NCBI RefSeq assembly: GCF_014490485.1
Contig: NZ_JACTVA010000007.1
Span: forward strand, 1 to 64,000
DNA: 64,000 nt
Source of the DNA: Teichococcus aerophilus
GTDB taxonomy: Bacteria; Pseudomonadota; Alphaproteobacteria; Acetobacterales; Acetobacteraceae
Direction: 5' to 3'
Within the stretch, counting starts at the first letter, position 1. Every line of letters starts with the position of its first letter. A model generated the notes under the pieces. It did not search any database. It saw only the letters and a list, made by a program, of their open reading frames with translations, and was not told where the DNA came from. Positions 40,764-49,253 of the stretch are shown one piece after another. Position numbers and translations under genes: made by a program.

Positions 40764-41516
40764 TCAGGTCTGCGTGCCGCCGTTCACCTGCACCATCTGG
40801 CCGTTGATGAAGGCGCCGGCGTCGGACACCATCGTCCGCACCACGGCGGCGATTTCCATCGGCGTGCCCAGCCGGCCGGTGGGGATGCGGGCGATCGTCG
40901 CCTGCCGCCGCCGCGTCGCCTCCGTATCCGCCGTGCCGTCTTCGTCCTGCGCGGTGGGGCCCGGGGAGACGGCGTTGACGGTGATGCCCTGCGCGGCGAA
41001 TTCCTTGGCCAGCGATTTCGTCAGCCCCCAGACAGCATGCTTGGCCACCGAGACCGCCGCATGCCCCGCATGGCCCTGGATGGCGTTCATCCCGGTGACA
41101 TTGACGATCCGCCCCCAGCCCTGCGCCAGCATGCCGGGCAGGCAGGCCTGGGTCAGCCAGATCGCCGCCTCCATGTCCACCGCCAGCACGCGGCGCCAGG
41201 TTTCCTCCGCGATGTCCAGGAAGGGGCCGTGCGGGCGGATCGCCGCGTTGTTCACCAGCGCGTCCACCCGGCCCGACATCCCCATCGCTTCCCGCGCGAG
41301 ACGCGTGGCGTCCTCCCGATTGCCGACATCGCCCATGACGACGAGGGCCGACGCCCCCAGCGCCTGGGCCTGCCGCGCCACGGCCTCGCACGCCGCCCGG
41401 TCCGAGGCGCCGTTGATGACGACGTCGAAGCCATCCTCAGCCAGACCCAGTGCCACGGCCCGGCCGATATTGCGGCCGGAACCGGTGATGAGGGCCACCC
41501 TGCGCTGCTGTGCCAT
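40764..41516 (-). CDS. SDR-fold protein lacking the catalytic Ser and Tyr
   Basis: 250 residues of a short-chain dehydrogenase: TGSGRNIGRAVALGLA for nucleotide binding (about 11-26), DALVNNAAIRPHG, and the C-terminal GRLGTPMEIAAVVRTMVSDAGAFINGQMVQVNGG. In the active-site stretch NVTGMNAIQGHAGHAAVSVAKH the Tyr of YxxxK is Val and the usual Ser is Gly; only the Lys remains. It may be a dehydrogenase of the known Tyr-less subgroup or a binding protein. It is the last gene of the IclR-led cluster; GGCAGG precedes the ATG at 41516. Confidence 0.85.
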   Translation of the reverse strand: MAQQRRVALITGSGRNIGRAVALGLAEDGFDVVINGASDRAACEAVARQAQALGASALVVMGDVGNREDATRLAREAMGMSGRVDALVNNAAIRPHGPFLDIAEETWRRVLAVDMEAAIWLTQACLPGMLAQGWGRIVNVTGMNAIQGHAGHAAVSVAKHAVWGLTKSLAKEFAAQGITVNAVSPGPTAQDEDGTADTEATRRRQATIARIPTGRLGTPMEIAAVVRTMVSDAGAFINGQMVQVNGGTQT

Positions 41517-41572
41517 GTCCTGCCTGCCTTTCTGGTTGTCGTCTGGTCGTCGTGGAAGCGGCCCGTTGCCGA

Positions 41573-42991
41573 CTAAGGCTGGCCCGGGGCTTCGTGCGGC
41601 CGCAGCGTCTCCAGCATCCAGCGCGCCAGGGCGGTGGTGCGGGCATCCATATGCGGCTGGCCGATCAGCTGGATGCCCATGGGCAGGCCATGCACGCTGG
41701 CCAGCGGCACCGTCACCGCCGGCGCGCCAAGCGCCGAAGTCGCCGCGTTGAAGGCGATGTCGCCGGTCGGGCGCGGGTTGAGAGGCTGGCCGGGGATGTC
41801 GCCGGCCCAGGCCGGTGCCGGGCCGGGGGAGGCCGGGGCAATCAGCGCATCGGCCAATGGGGCCAGGGCGGCCAGGTGGCGGCGCGCTTCCTCCCGCTGC
41901 AGCAGGCGGCGGCGGTAGCCGTCCAGGTTCATCGCCTCGCCCGTCGCGTGGCGGCGCTTCATCCGCTCGCTGACGCCGTTGGGCGATTGTGCCAGTAGGC
42001 TGCGCATGGTGCTGAGGTTCTCGAAGGCGCAGATCTCGTTGGTCATCGCCCTGGCATCGGCGATGCTGCGTTCGAACGCCTCGATCCACGGATGCTGGTT
42101 GCGGTGCAGGATCTCCACCCCGGCGACGCGCAGTTGGTCCAGGATCGCCTCGAACGCATCGCGGGATGCCGTATCCAACAAAGCCCAGCCTTCGGATTCC
42201 ATCACGATCAGCCGCGCAGGGCGCTCCGCCGCCGGGGGTGCCGCCGGCCCGAACAGACCAGGCGCGCCGGGATCGCCGCCGACGCGCCGCGCGATCTCGA
42301 TCGCCACCTGCCACATATCCTGCACCGCGTTGGCGTGCACGCCGGCGGTGGCCTGGGACAGGCCCTGCCGCTCACCCCGGTTGATGGCGCCCTGGGTCGG
42401 CTTCAGCGCGACATTGCCGCAATAGCTGGCCGGGCGGATGATGGAGCCGCCGACCTGCGTGCCGATGGCTGCCGGCACCATGCCCGCCCCCACCGCGGCG
42501 GCGGAGCCGGAGGATGAGCCGCCCGGCGTATGGCCCGGATGGTAGGGGTTGGTGGTCGGCCCGGGCTCGGACATGCCCAGCTCCGTCGTCACCGTCTTGC
42601 CGAGGATGATGGCGCCCGCAGCGCGCAGCGCCTGCACCAGCGCGGCATCGTGCTTGGGAAAGTGGCCGCGATAGGCGGCGCAGCCCATCTGCGTCGGCAT
42701 GTCCTGCGTCGCGATCAGATCCTTGATGCCGATGGGCATGCCGTCGATGGCGGAGAGTGGCTGGCCGGCCCGCCAGCGCTGGGTGCTGGCATCGGCCGCC
42801 GCCCGCGCGCCGGCCTCGTTCAGCACGACCCAGGCCTGTACCACCGCCTCACGCTCCCCGATCGTGGCGAGGCAGCGCTCCAGGTAGGCGCGCGGCGTAT
42901 CGGCGCAGGACTGGAAGGCGGGCACGGCATCGTGGAAGGTCAAAGGCGGGCGCTGGCGCACATCATACGCCGTGCTGTGACGGTCGTTCAT
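41573..42991 (-). CDS. Amidase-signature family hydrolase
   Basis: 472 residues. The Ser-cisSer-Lys triad is visible: Lys in DGMPIGIKDLI (about 85-95), the glycine/serine-rich TPGGSSSGSAAAVGAGMVP with cis-Ser, and nucleophile Ser in GTQVGGSIIRPAS. It hydrolyses an amide or a related ester. GAGGAA precedes the ATG at 42991. A second amidase lies 25 bp upstream on the same strand and a family-5 receptor precedes both, suggesting import and hydrolysis of amides or small peptides. Specificity unknown. Confidence 0.92.
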   Translation of the reverse strand: MNDRHSTAYDVRQRPPLTFHDAVPAFQSCADTPRAYLERCLATIGEREAVVQAWVVLNEAGARAAADASTQRWRAGQPLSAIDGMPIGIKDLIATQDMPTQMGCAAYRGHFPKHDAALVQALRAAGAIILGKTVTTELGMSEPGPTTNPYHPGHTPGGSSSGSAAAVGAGMVPAAIGTQVGGSIIRPASYCGNVALKPTQGAINRGERQGLSQATAGVHANAVQDMWQVAIEIARRVGGDPGAPGLFGPAAPPAAERPARLIVMESEGWALLDTASRDAFEAILDQLRVAGVEILHRNQHPWIEAFERSIADARAMTNEICAFENLSTMRSLLAQSPNGVSERMKRRHATGEAMNLDGYRRRLLQREEARRHLAALAPLADALIAPASPGPAPAWAGDIPGQPLNPRPTGDIAFNAATSALGAPAVTVPLASVHGLPMGIQLIGQPHMDARTTALARWMLETLRPHEAPGQP

Positions 42992-43016
42992 GGATCGATT
43001 TCCTCGCGGCTGCGTC

Positions 43017-44510
43017 TCAGCGGTATTGCGGCTCGGCGGGCTGCCGGGCAGCCGTCCTGCCGCCGGCCGGATGGGCGGCCAGCCGCGCCAGGTCCGGCAA
43101 CGGCCGGGCGAACTCCGGCAGGCTGCGGAACAGTTGCTCCAGCGCCTGCGCCGCCGCCAGGGTGAAGCCATCGGCGCCACGCGGCCCCACGACCTGCAGG
43201 CCGAAGGGCATGCCGTACTCATCCAGGCCGCAGGGAATGCAGATGGCGGGGTGCCCGGTGATGGAGATGCCGTAGGTGATGCCGGACGTATCGAAATACC
43301 CGGTGAGGGGAATGCCCTCCATCTCGGTCGGGTAGGGTTGGGTCTTGGGGAAAGGCGTCAGTGCCTGGCAGGGCAGCAGCAGCAGGTCATGCCGGGTGAA
43401 GAACTCCTGGAAGGCGCGGTAGATCCGCGTCTGCTCGGCCTGTGCCTCGGCCAGATCCGCCAGGCTGTAGCGCAGCCCTTCCTCGTAATTGCCGCGGGTA
43501 TTGGCACCGAGCAATTGCGGGTCCTGCTCGTAGTACTTCCGGAAGCCGGTGATGAAATTGGTGCAGCGGATGACGCGGTAGGCGCGCTCGACGCCCGCCA
43601 TGTCGGGGTCTTCCGGCTCCATCCGAGCACAGATGCGGGCCAGCACCGCCGTCCGGGCGGCGAAGACGCGGCGGATGCTGGGGGCTATCGGGGCGAAGCC
43701 CAGGTCGGTGGAGATGGCGACGCGCAGGGAGGACAGGTCCACCGGGTGCGGCCGGGCCAATGCCTCCGGGCCCTCGGCACGGGGATGCGCCATCGGGTCC
43801 CGACTGTCGGCGCTGGCCATGGCGGAAAGCAGCAGGGCGGTATCGGCGACGTCCCGCCCCATCGGCCCCTGTACGGAGAGCACGGACCAGCCCTGCCGCC
43901 GGCGTTCCGATGCCACCAACCCTGGCGTCGGCCGGAAGCCGACCACGCCGGACCAGGAGGCCGGCTTGCGCAACGACCCGCCGGTGTCGGAACCGGTGCA
44001 GAGCGGCAGCATGGACGCCGCCAGCGCCACGGCGGACCCGCCGCTGGAGCCGGCGCAGGACAAGGCGGAATCGAACGCATTGCCCGTGGCGCCATACACG
44101 TCGTTCAGCGTGTTGCCGCCGGTGCCGAATTCCGGCGTGTTGGTCTTGGCGACGATGATGGCGCCGGCCTGGCGCAAGGCGGCGACCACCCGCTCGTCAT
44201 TCTGTGGCACGTGGTCGCGGAACATGGGGGAGCCGTAGGTGGTGCGCAGCCCCGCCGTGTCGTTGAGATCCTTGATGCCGACGGGCAGGCCGTGCAGCGG
44301 GCCCAGCGAATCGCCGCGCATCACCTGTGCCTCGGCGGCGCGGGCCGCCTCTAGCCCGCCCTCGAAATCCGTGGCAACGATGGCGTTCAGGGCCGGGTTC
44401 ACCGCCTCGATCCGCGCGATGCAGTCGCGCAGCAATTCCACCGGCGAAACCTGCCGCGTGCCGATCAGGCGCCGCAGCTCCACAGCCGTCAGGTCGCACA
44501 GTGAGGTCAT
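43017..44510 (-). CDS. Amidase-signature family hydrolase
   Basis: 497 residues. Triad segments: LHGLPVGIKDLNDTAG (Lys near 80), CAGSSGGSAVALAASMLP (cis-Ser) and CTGSDTGGSLRKPASWSG (nucleophile Ser). An AtzF/GatA-like amidase, clearly distinct from the neighbour at 41573. The alternation of receptor, amidase, amidase in one direction suggests they act on the same imported compound class. Upstream gap 65 bp; the ribosome site is weak. Confidence 0.93.
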   Translation of the reverse strand: MTSLCDLTAVELRRLIGTRQVSPVELLRDCIARIEAVNPALNAIVATDFEGGLEAARAAEAQVMRGDSLGPLHGLPVGIKDLNDTAGLRTTYGSPMFRDHVPQNDERVVAALRQAGAIIVAKTNTPEFGTGGNTLNDVYGATGNAFDSALSCAGSSGGSAVALAASMLPLCTGSDTGGSLRKPASWSGVVGFRPTPGLVASERRRQGWSVLSVQGPMGRDVADTALLLSAMASADSRDPMAHPRAEGPEALARPHPVDLSSLRVAISTDLGFAPIAPSIRRVFAARTAVLARICARMEPEDPDMAGVERAYRVIRCTNFITGFRKYYEQDPQLLGANTRGNYEEGLRYSLADLAEAQAEQTRIYRAFQEFFTRHDLLLLPCQALTPFPKTQPYPTEMEGIPLTGYFDTSGITYGISITGHPAICIPCGLDEYGMPFGLQVVGPRGADGFTLAAAQALEQLFRSLPEFARPLPDLARLAAHPAGGRTAARQPAEPQYR

Positions 44511-44575
44511 GCCGTATCCATCCCGGTATCGTTGCTTGCGCGGCAGGTTGTGCCGCGGATGATCGAAACTCGTTG

Positions 44576-46147
44576 TCAGGGCGCCCGCCGCAGCGCCATG
44601 GCCAGCGTGGCCTGGTTGGCCTGCGGCGTATAGACGAGGTCCCGCGACGTGGCCCAGGTGGAGACCCAGAACACCAGGGGAATGATTGCCCGGTCGGCCA
44701 TCACGGCCGCCATGGTGTCCTGCAGGATCGCGCGCCGCTTATCCTCATCCACCGTCACCAGCGCCTGGCGGATCGCGGCGTCGACCTGCGGGTTGGAATA
44801 GCGGCCGCGATTGGAACCGCCATAGGCGCCGCCCCGCGTGTACGCGATGCCGACGAGAGTGCCCGAGGCCTCCCCCGTACCGGCGCCCCAGCTGTGCAGC
44901 ATCTGGGAGAGTTCGTTGCGCGCCGTGCGGCCGCTATAGACGGTGTGCGGCATCGTCTCGACCGTCGTGCGGATGCCGATGCGGCCCCACATCTGCGCGA
45001 TGACCTGCACGGTGCGCGTGGCATTCACGATGCGGTCGTTGCTGGTGTGCAGCACCACGCGAAAGCCATCGGGATAGCCGGCCTCGGCCAGCAGGCGGCG
45101 GGCACCCTCCGGGTTGGTGACTTCTGGCCTGATGGCTGGGTTGTAGCCGAAGAAGCGTTCTGGCACGAGCTGGTCGGCGCGCACGGCCTCGCCCTCGTTC
45201 ACACGTTCGACGATGGCATCGCGGTCGATGGCCATGGAGAGCGCCTGGCGCACACGCAGGTCGCGCATCGGGTTGCGGGGCAGCGGGTTGCCGGAATTGT
45301 CCGAGATATTGCCCGCGATCGGGACCTCGTTATGCACATCGACCGAGAGGAAGGTCATGCGGTTGGTGACGCCGGACCACAGCCTGACATTCACCTGCTG
45401 GCGCAACCGGGCGCTATCCGTGGTCGGCACCTCGGCGATGACGTCGACGTCGCCTGCCAGCAGCGCGGCGACGCGTGCGGGCCCCACGGGGGTAATGCGG
45501 AACGTCACCTTGTTCCACGGCTCCACGCCGTTCCAATAGGCCTCGTTGCGGGTGTAGACCATGCGGTCGCCTGGTACGTGCTCGGCCAGCCGGTAAGGGC
45601 CGGTGCCGATCGTGGCCCGCCCGCTCTGGTAATCCGCCGTGCTAGCGTTCGTGCCATGCTGGCGGGAGATGATGGCGATGACGCTGACATCGATCGGCAG
45701 CAACGGCGACGGGCCATCCGTATGCAGGCGGATGGTGTACGGGTCGACGATGGTCCAGCCCTTGATCTGCTTGGTGAAGGTGCCGAAGGAGCTGGGGCTG
45801 TTCGGCACGTCCGGCGCGCGCTCGAGCGAGAAGGCGACGTCATCGGCGGTGAAGGGCGTGCCGTCGTGGAAGGCCACGCCACGCCGCAGGCGAAATTCCC
45901 AGGTGACATCATCCAGCAGCACCCAGGATTCCGCGAGGCCGGGCCCGATTTGCTGGTTGGCATCCTGCGTGGTCAGCGAGTCGAAGACATGCCGCGCCTG
46001 CGCGTTGTTGATGCCGTTATTGTGGAAATGCGGATCGAGCGAAGTCGGCGGTGCCGCCAGCGCGATGCGCAGATCGGCGGCCAGCACGGGGTTGGCCGGA
46101 AGCAGCAAAGCCAAGGTTCCGGCGGCAAGGCGGTTCACGAAGGTCAT
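44576..46147 (-). CDS. Family-5 (peptide/opine) ABC receptor without adjacent permease
   Basis: 523 residues. An N-terminal signal peptide (RLAAGTLALLLPANPVLAA) is followed by LRIALAAPPTSLDPHFHN, LAESWVLLDDVTWEFRLRRGVAFHDGTPFTADDVAFSLER (the SBP_bac_5 signature) and RVRQALSMAIDRDAIV. It should bind peptides, opines or amide-containing compounds in the periplasm. GAGGAG precedes the ATG. No permease or ATPase gene accompanies it, so it may share those at 54736-59418 or 62475 onward, or others elsewhere. Confidence 0.93.
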   Translation of the reverse strand: MTFVNRLAAGTLALLLPANPVLAADLRIALAAPPTSLDPHFHNNGINNAQARHVFDSLTTQDANQQIGPGLAESWVLLDDVTWEFRLRRGVAFHDGTPFTADDVAFSLERAPDVPNSPSSFGTFTKQIKGWTIVDPYTIRLHTDGPSPLLPIDVSVIAIISRQHGTNASTADYQSGRATIGTGPYRLAEHVPGDRMVYTRNEAYWNGVEPWNKVTFRITPVGPARVAALLAGDVDVIAEVPTTDSARLRQQVNVRLWSGVTNRMTFLSVDVHNEVPIAGNISDNSGNPLPRNPMRDLRVRQALSMAIDRDAIVERVNEGEAVRADQLVPERFFGYNPAIRPEVTNPEGARRLLAEAGYPDGFRVVLHTSNDRIVNATRTVQVIAQMWGRIGIRTTVETMPHTVYSGRTARNELSQMLHSWGAGTGEASGTLVGIAYTRGGAYGGSNRGRYSNPQVDAAIRQALVTVDEDKRRAILQDTMAAVMADRAIIPLVFWVSTWATSRDLVYTPQANQATLAMALRRAP

Positions 46148-46185
46148 CGCGGACTCCTCTGGTTCCAGCTCAGTCGGTCGTCACC

Positions 46186-47100
46186 TCACGGGTCAGCCGA
46201 TGCGGGGGCGGTGGCCTCCGATCCTTCCAGCACGCGCAGCAGGGTGGCGTTGAAGGCCGGCGCGGCCTCGTAGCTCACCCAGTGCCCGGCACCGGGAACA
46301 ATGTGGAAATCGGCGCCGGGCTGGACGCCCCGCAGCGCCGCGCGGCGTTCGGCGATATGGCCGCGTGCGATATTGTCCTCGCCGCCCCAGATGCCAGCCA
46401 GCGGCGCGCGCACATGGGGCAGGGCGCGCAGCAACGTGTCGGTGATGCTGATGGCGGGGCTGCGCACGCGCCCGGCCTCTGCGTTCCTTTCCTGCAGGGA
46501 CAGGGCCACGGGGTCGATCCGCGCGGCATCGGCGAACATGATGGTGCCCAGGGCCTGCCGGTGGACTTGCAGGCGTGCCTCCCGCGTCTCCGCGCGCCGC
46601 CAGGAGCCCATCGGCGCGAGTTCCGCCCGCTTCAGGCCGAAGCCGTTCGAGCCGACGATGACGAAGCGCCGCAGCCGCGTGCCGAGCCGCGCCGCGACAT
46701 GCCCGCCCACCACGCCGCCGAAGGAGAAGCCCGCCAGTTCCAGCGGCGTATCCCCGGGCAGCAGCCGTTCCAACCCCGCTGCCACGATCCCGGCGATGCT
46801 TTCGGCGCTGTGCGGTTCCGGCGGCGTGGCCGAGCCGCCAAGGCCAGGCAGATCGGCGGCGATGACGCGCCGGTGCCGCGACAGCGGCAGCACGTTGCGC
46901 AGCCAGTGGGACCAGGAGCCGTAGCCGCCATGCAGCAGCACCAGCGGCACGCCCTCCCCCCAACTGCGCCAGACCATCTGGCCATTCCCGCACGGCGTGA
47001 AGTCCAGCACGGCCCGCGCTTCCACCCGCGCCAGGATGGCTTCCGGCGTGGCGCCCAGCGCGGCGAGGTCAGGCGGAATGGGGGCAAGGGGCTGCGTCAT
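46186..47100 (-). CDS. Alpha/beta-hydrolase
   Basis: 304 residues: oxyanion HG at VPLVLLHGGYGSWSHWLRNVLP (about 52-73), nucleophile elbow AGFSFGGVVGG (Ser near 127), acid in GIWGGEDNIARG and His in VPGAGHWVSYEAAP. It hydrolyses an ester, lactone or thioester, or cleaves a C-C bond. It sits 4 bp after the decarboxylase-like crotonase stop, in the CoA-transferase cluster, so a thioesterase or ring-product hydrolase role is possible. The first ~40 residues precede the hydrolase core and are unusual. Confidence 0.9.
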   Translation of the reverse strand: MTQPLAPIPPDLAALGATPEAILARVEARAVLDFTPCGNGQMVWRSWGEGVPLVLLHGGYGSWSHWLRNVLPLSRHRRVIAADLPGLGGSATPPEPHSAESIAGIVAAGLERLLPGDTPLELAGFSFGGVVGGHVAARLGTRLRRFVIVGSNGFGLKRAELAPMGSWRRAETREARLQVHRQALGTIMFADAARIDPVALSLQERNAEAGRVRSPAISITDTLLRALPHVRAPLAGIWGGEDNIARGHIAERRAALRGVQPGADFHIVPGAGHWVSYEAAPAFNATLLRVLEGSEATAPASADP

Positions 47101-47104
47101 GGCA

Positions 47105-47890
47105 TCAGCGCCCGGTGAAGACCGGCATGCGCTTCTCCATGAAGGCGCGGCGCCCCTCGGTGTAATCGGCGCTGTCGAAGCAGGTGGCGACGTGGGCGCG
47201 CATCATCGCGCCGTCCTGCAGGCTTTCAGGCTTCATCAACTCGTTGACGATAGCCTTGGAGGCCCGCAACGAGAGCGGTGCCTTTTCCGCCAGAGTCATT
47301 GCGTAGTCACGCACCACGCCCTCCAGCGCCGCTGGCGGCGCGAGGCGGGAGACGAGGCCGATTCGCAGCGCTTCCGCCGCATCCAGCCGGCGGGCGGAGA
47401 ACAGGATGTCCTTGGCGGCGGCGGGGCCGACCAGGTTGACCAGCCGGCGCAGGCTGTCCGACGAATACGCGGCGCCGAGATTGGCGGCCGGGACGCCGAA
47501 GCGCGCATCCTCCGCCGCGAAGCGCAGGTCGGCCGACATGGCGATGCCCAGCCCGCCACCCAAGCAGTAGCCGCGGATCATGGCGATCACCGGCTTTTGC
47601 AGCGTGTTCAGCCGCTGGCGCGCGCTATCCGAAAGGGCAGCGTAGCGGGACGCCGTCTCGGCATCGGCCCGCTGTGCGGCGAACTGCGAGATATCGGCGC
47701 CGGAGACGAAGGCGCGATCCCCCGCGCCCTGCATCACGATGACACGGATGGCGTCGTCGGCCTCGAAATCCTCCAGGATCTCTGCCATCGCGCTCCACAT
47801 TTCCAGCGACATGGCGTTGCGCTTGGCCGGGTTGCTGAAGGTCATCCAGCCGATCGGGCCGGTCTTCTCGGCCAGCATCTGTCCTGTCAT
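47105..47890 (-). CDS. Crotonase-family protein, methylmalonyl-CoA decarboxylase-like (paralog)
   Basis: 261 residues, homologous over its length to 12134-12985 (RNAMSLEMWSAMAEI, RAFVSGADISQF, GGGLGIAMSADLRF, LGAAYSSDSLRRL, DSADYTEGRRAFMEKRMP). Both hydratase glutamates are absent (GGGLG; VPAANLG) and a Tyr sits at the position used by methylmalonyl-CoA decarboxylase. It is adjacent to a class III CoA-transferase, as is its paralog. The ATG at 47890 has GGAGG 11 bases upstream; ATG 47908 is an alternative. Confidence 0.83.
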   Translation of the reverse strand: MTGQMLAEKTGPIGWMTFSNPAKRNAMSLEMWSAMAEILEDFEADDAIRVIVMQGAGDRAFVSGADISQFAAQRADAETASRYAALSDSARQRLNTLQKPVIAMIRGYCLGGGLGIAMSADLRFAAEDARFGVPAANLGAAYSSDSLRRLVNLVGPAAAKDILFSARRLDAAEALRIGLVSRLAPPAALEGVVRDYAMTLAEKAPLSLRASKAIVNELMKPESLQDGAMMRAHVATCFDSADYTEGRRAFMEKRMPVFTGR

Positions 47891-47918
47891 ATCCTGTGTC
47901 TCCTCCATCCCTGCCGGC

Positions 47919-49112
47919 TCAGATCACCTGCCGCGCGCGCAGGCCGTCGATGGCGGCGCCGTCGTAACCCAGGGATTCCAGCAGGGCGTCACTGTGCTCG
48001 CCGCGCTCCGGCGTCGGCATCCGCAGCGCCGCCGGCTGGGGTGCGGCGGACAGGGTGATGGGCTGCCCCACCACGCCCAGCGTGCCGAGCGTGCCGTGCT
48101 CCACCGTTTTTGCGATGCCAAGATGCTGCACTTGCGGGTCGGCGAAGACCTGATCGATGGTGTTGATCGGCCCGCAGGGCACGCCGGCGCGGGTCATGGC
48201 TTCCACCAGCTCGGCGCTGGTGCGCGTGCTGGTGTATTCGGCGATGGTGGCGTTCAGGGCGGCGCGGTTGCGGCGGCGTGAACCGCTGGTCGTGTAGTCC
48301 GGATGGGTCAGCATGTCCGGCCGGCCGATCGCCTCGCAGAAGCGGCGGTACAGCCGGTCCCCGGCGGCGGCGATGTTCACGTGGCCGTCGCTGGTGGGGA
48401 ACACACCGGTCGGCGTGCTGGTCGGGTGGTCGTTGCCAGCCTGGCCGGGAACTTCGCCGTCGATCAGCCAGCGGCTGACCTGGAAGTCCAGCATGGCGAT
48501 CTGCGCCTCCAGCAAGGAGGTGTGCACCCATTGCCCTTCCCCGGTATGCTCCCGGTCCAGCAGCGCGATCAGCACGCCCTGGGCGAGGAAATGGCCGGAG
48601 CAGAGATCGGCGATGGGAATGCCGACACGCGTCGGCCCCTGTCCCGGCTGGCCGGTGACGGACATCAGCCCGCCCATGCCCTGGGCGATCTGGTCCACGC
48701 CGGGGCGTGTGGCGTAGGGGCCATCCTGGCCAAACCCGGCGATGCTGCCATAGACGATGCGAGGATTGACGCGGCGCACCGCCTCGTAATCCACCTCCAG
48801 CCGGTACTTCACGTCCGAGCGGTAATTCTCCAGCACCACGTCGGCGGTCTCGACCAGCTTGAAGAAGATCGCGCGCCCCTCGGGCGACTTCAGGTTCAGC
48901 GTCAGGCTGCGCTTGTTGCGGTGCAGGTTCTGGAAGTCGGAGCCATGCCGCATGCCAATGAGGCTGCCGCCGGCCTCGTCATCCAGCGACGCGGGGGGCT
49001 CGATCTTGATGACGTCGGCGCCCCAGTCGGCCAACTGGCGGGCAGTGGTGGGACCGGCGCGGTGCGAAGTCAGGTCCAGCACGCGGAAGCGGGAGAGCGG
49101 CAGGCGCGGCAT
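47919..49112 (-). CDS. Class III (CaiB/BaiF) CoA-transferase (paralog of 5945-7117)
   Basis: 397 residues. FRVLDLTSHRAGPTTARQLADWGADVIKIE, GSDFQNLHRNKRSLTLNLKS, IVYGSIAGFGQDGPYATRPGVDQIAQGMGGLMSVTGQ and VGIPIADLCSG with catalytic-type Asp near 169. Its similarity to 5945-7117 is extensive through the middle (NDHPTSTPTGVFPTSDGHVNIAA). It activates an unknown acid. GGAGGGG precedes the ATG at 49112. It is the first structural gene after the IclR regulator. Confidence 0.93.
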   Translation of the reverse strand: MPRLPLSRFRVLDLTSHRAGPTTARQLADWGADVIKIEPPASLDDEAGGSLIGMRHGSDFQNLHRNKRSLTLNLKSPEGRAIFFKLVETADVVLENYRSDVKYRLEVDYEAVRRVNPRIVYGSIAGFGQDGPYATRPGVDQIAQGMGGLMSVTGQPGQGPTRVGIPIADLCSGHFLAQGVLIALLDREHTGEGQWVHTSLLEAQIAMLDFQVSRWLIDGEVPGQAGNDHPTSTPTGVFPTSDGHVNIAAAGDRLYRRFCEAIGRPDMLTHPDYTTSGSRRRNRAALNATIAEYTSTRTSAELVEAMTRAGVPCGPINTIDQVFADPQVQHLGIAKTVEHGTLGTLGVVGQPITLSAAPQPAALRMPTPERGEHSDALLESLGYDGAAIDGLRARQVI

Positions 49113-49253
49113 GGTGATGGTCCCCTCCGACGATCGGCCCGGCCGGCGGGATCAATGCATCCCCGTTCGGCGGCGTCACCGGAACGCTAGGACGACCCTG
49201 GCGGCGCGATCAACGGCCAGGAGCGGCGTCATTCCGCCCAGCGGAATATGCGG

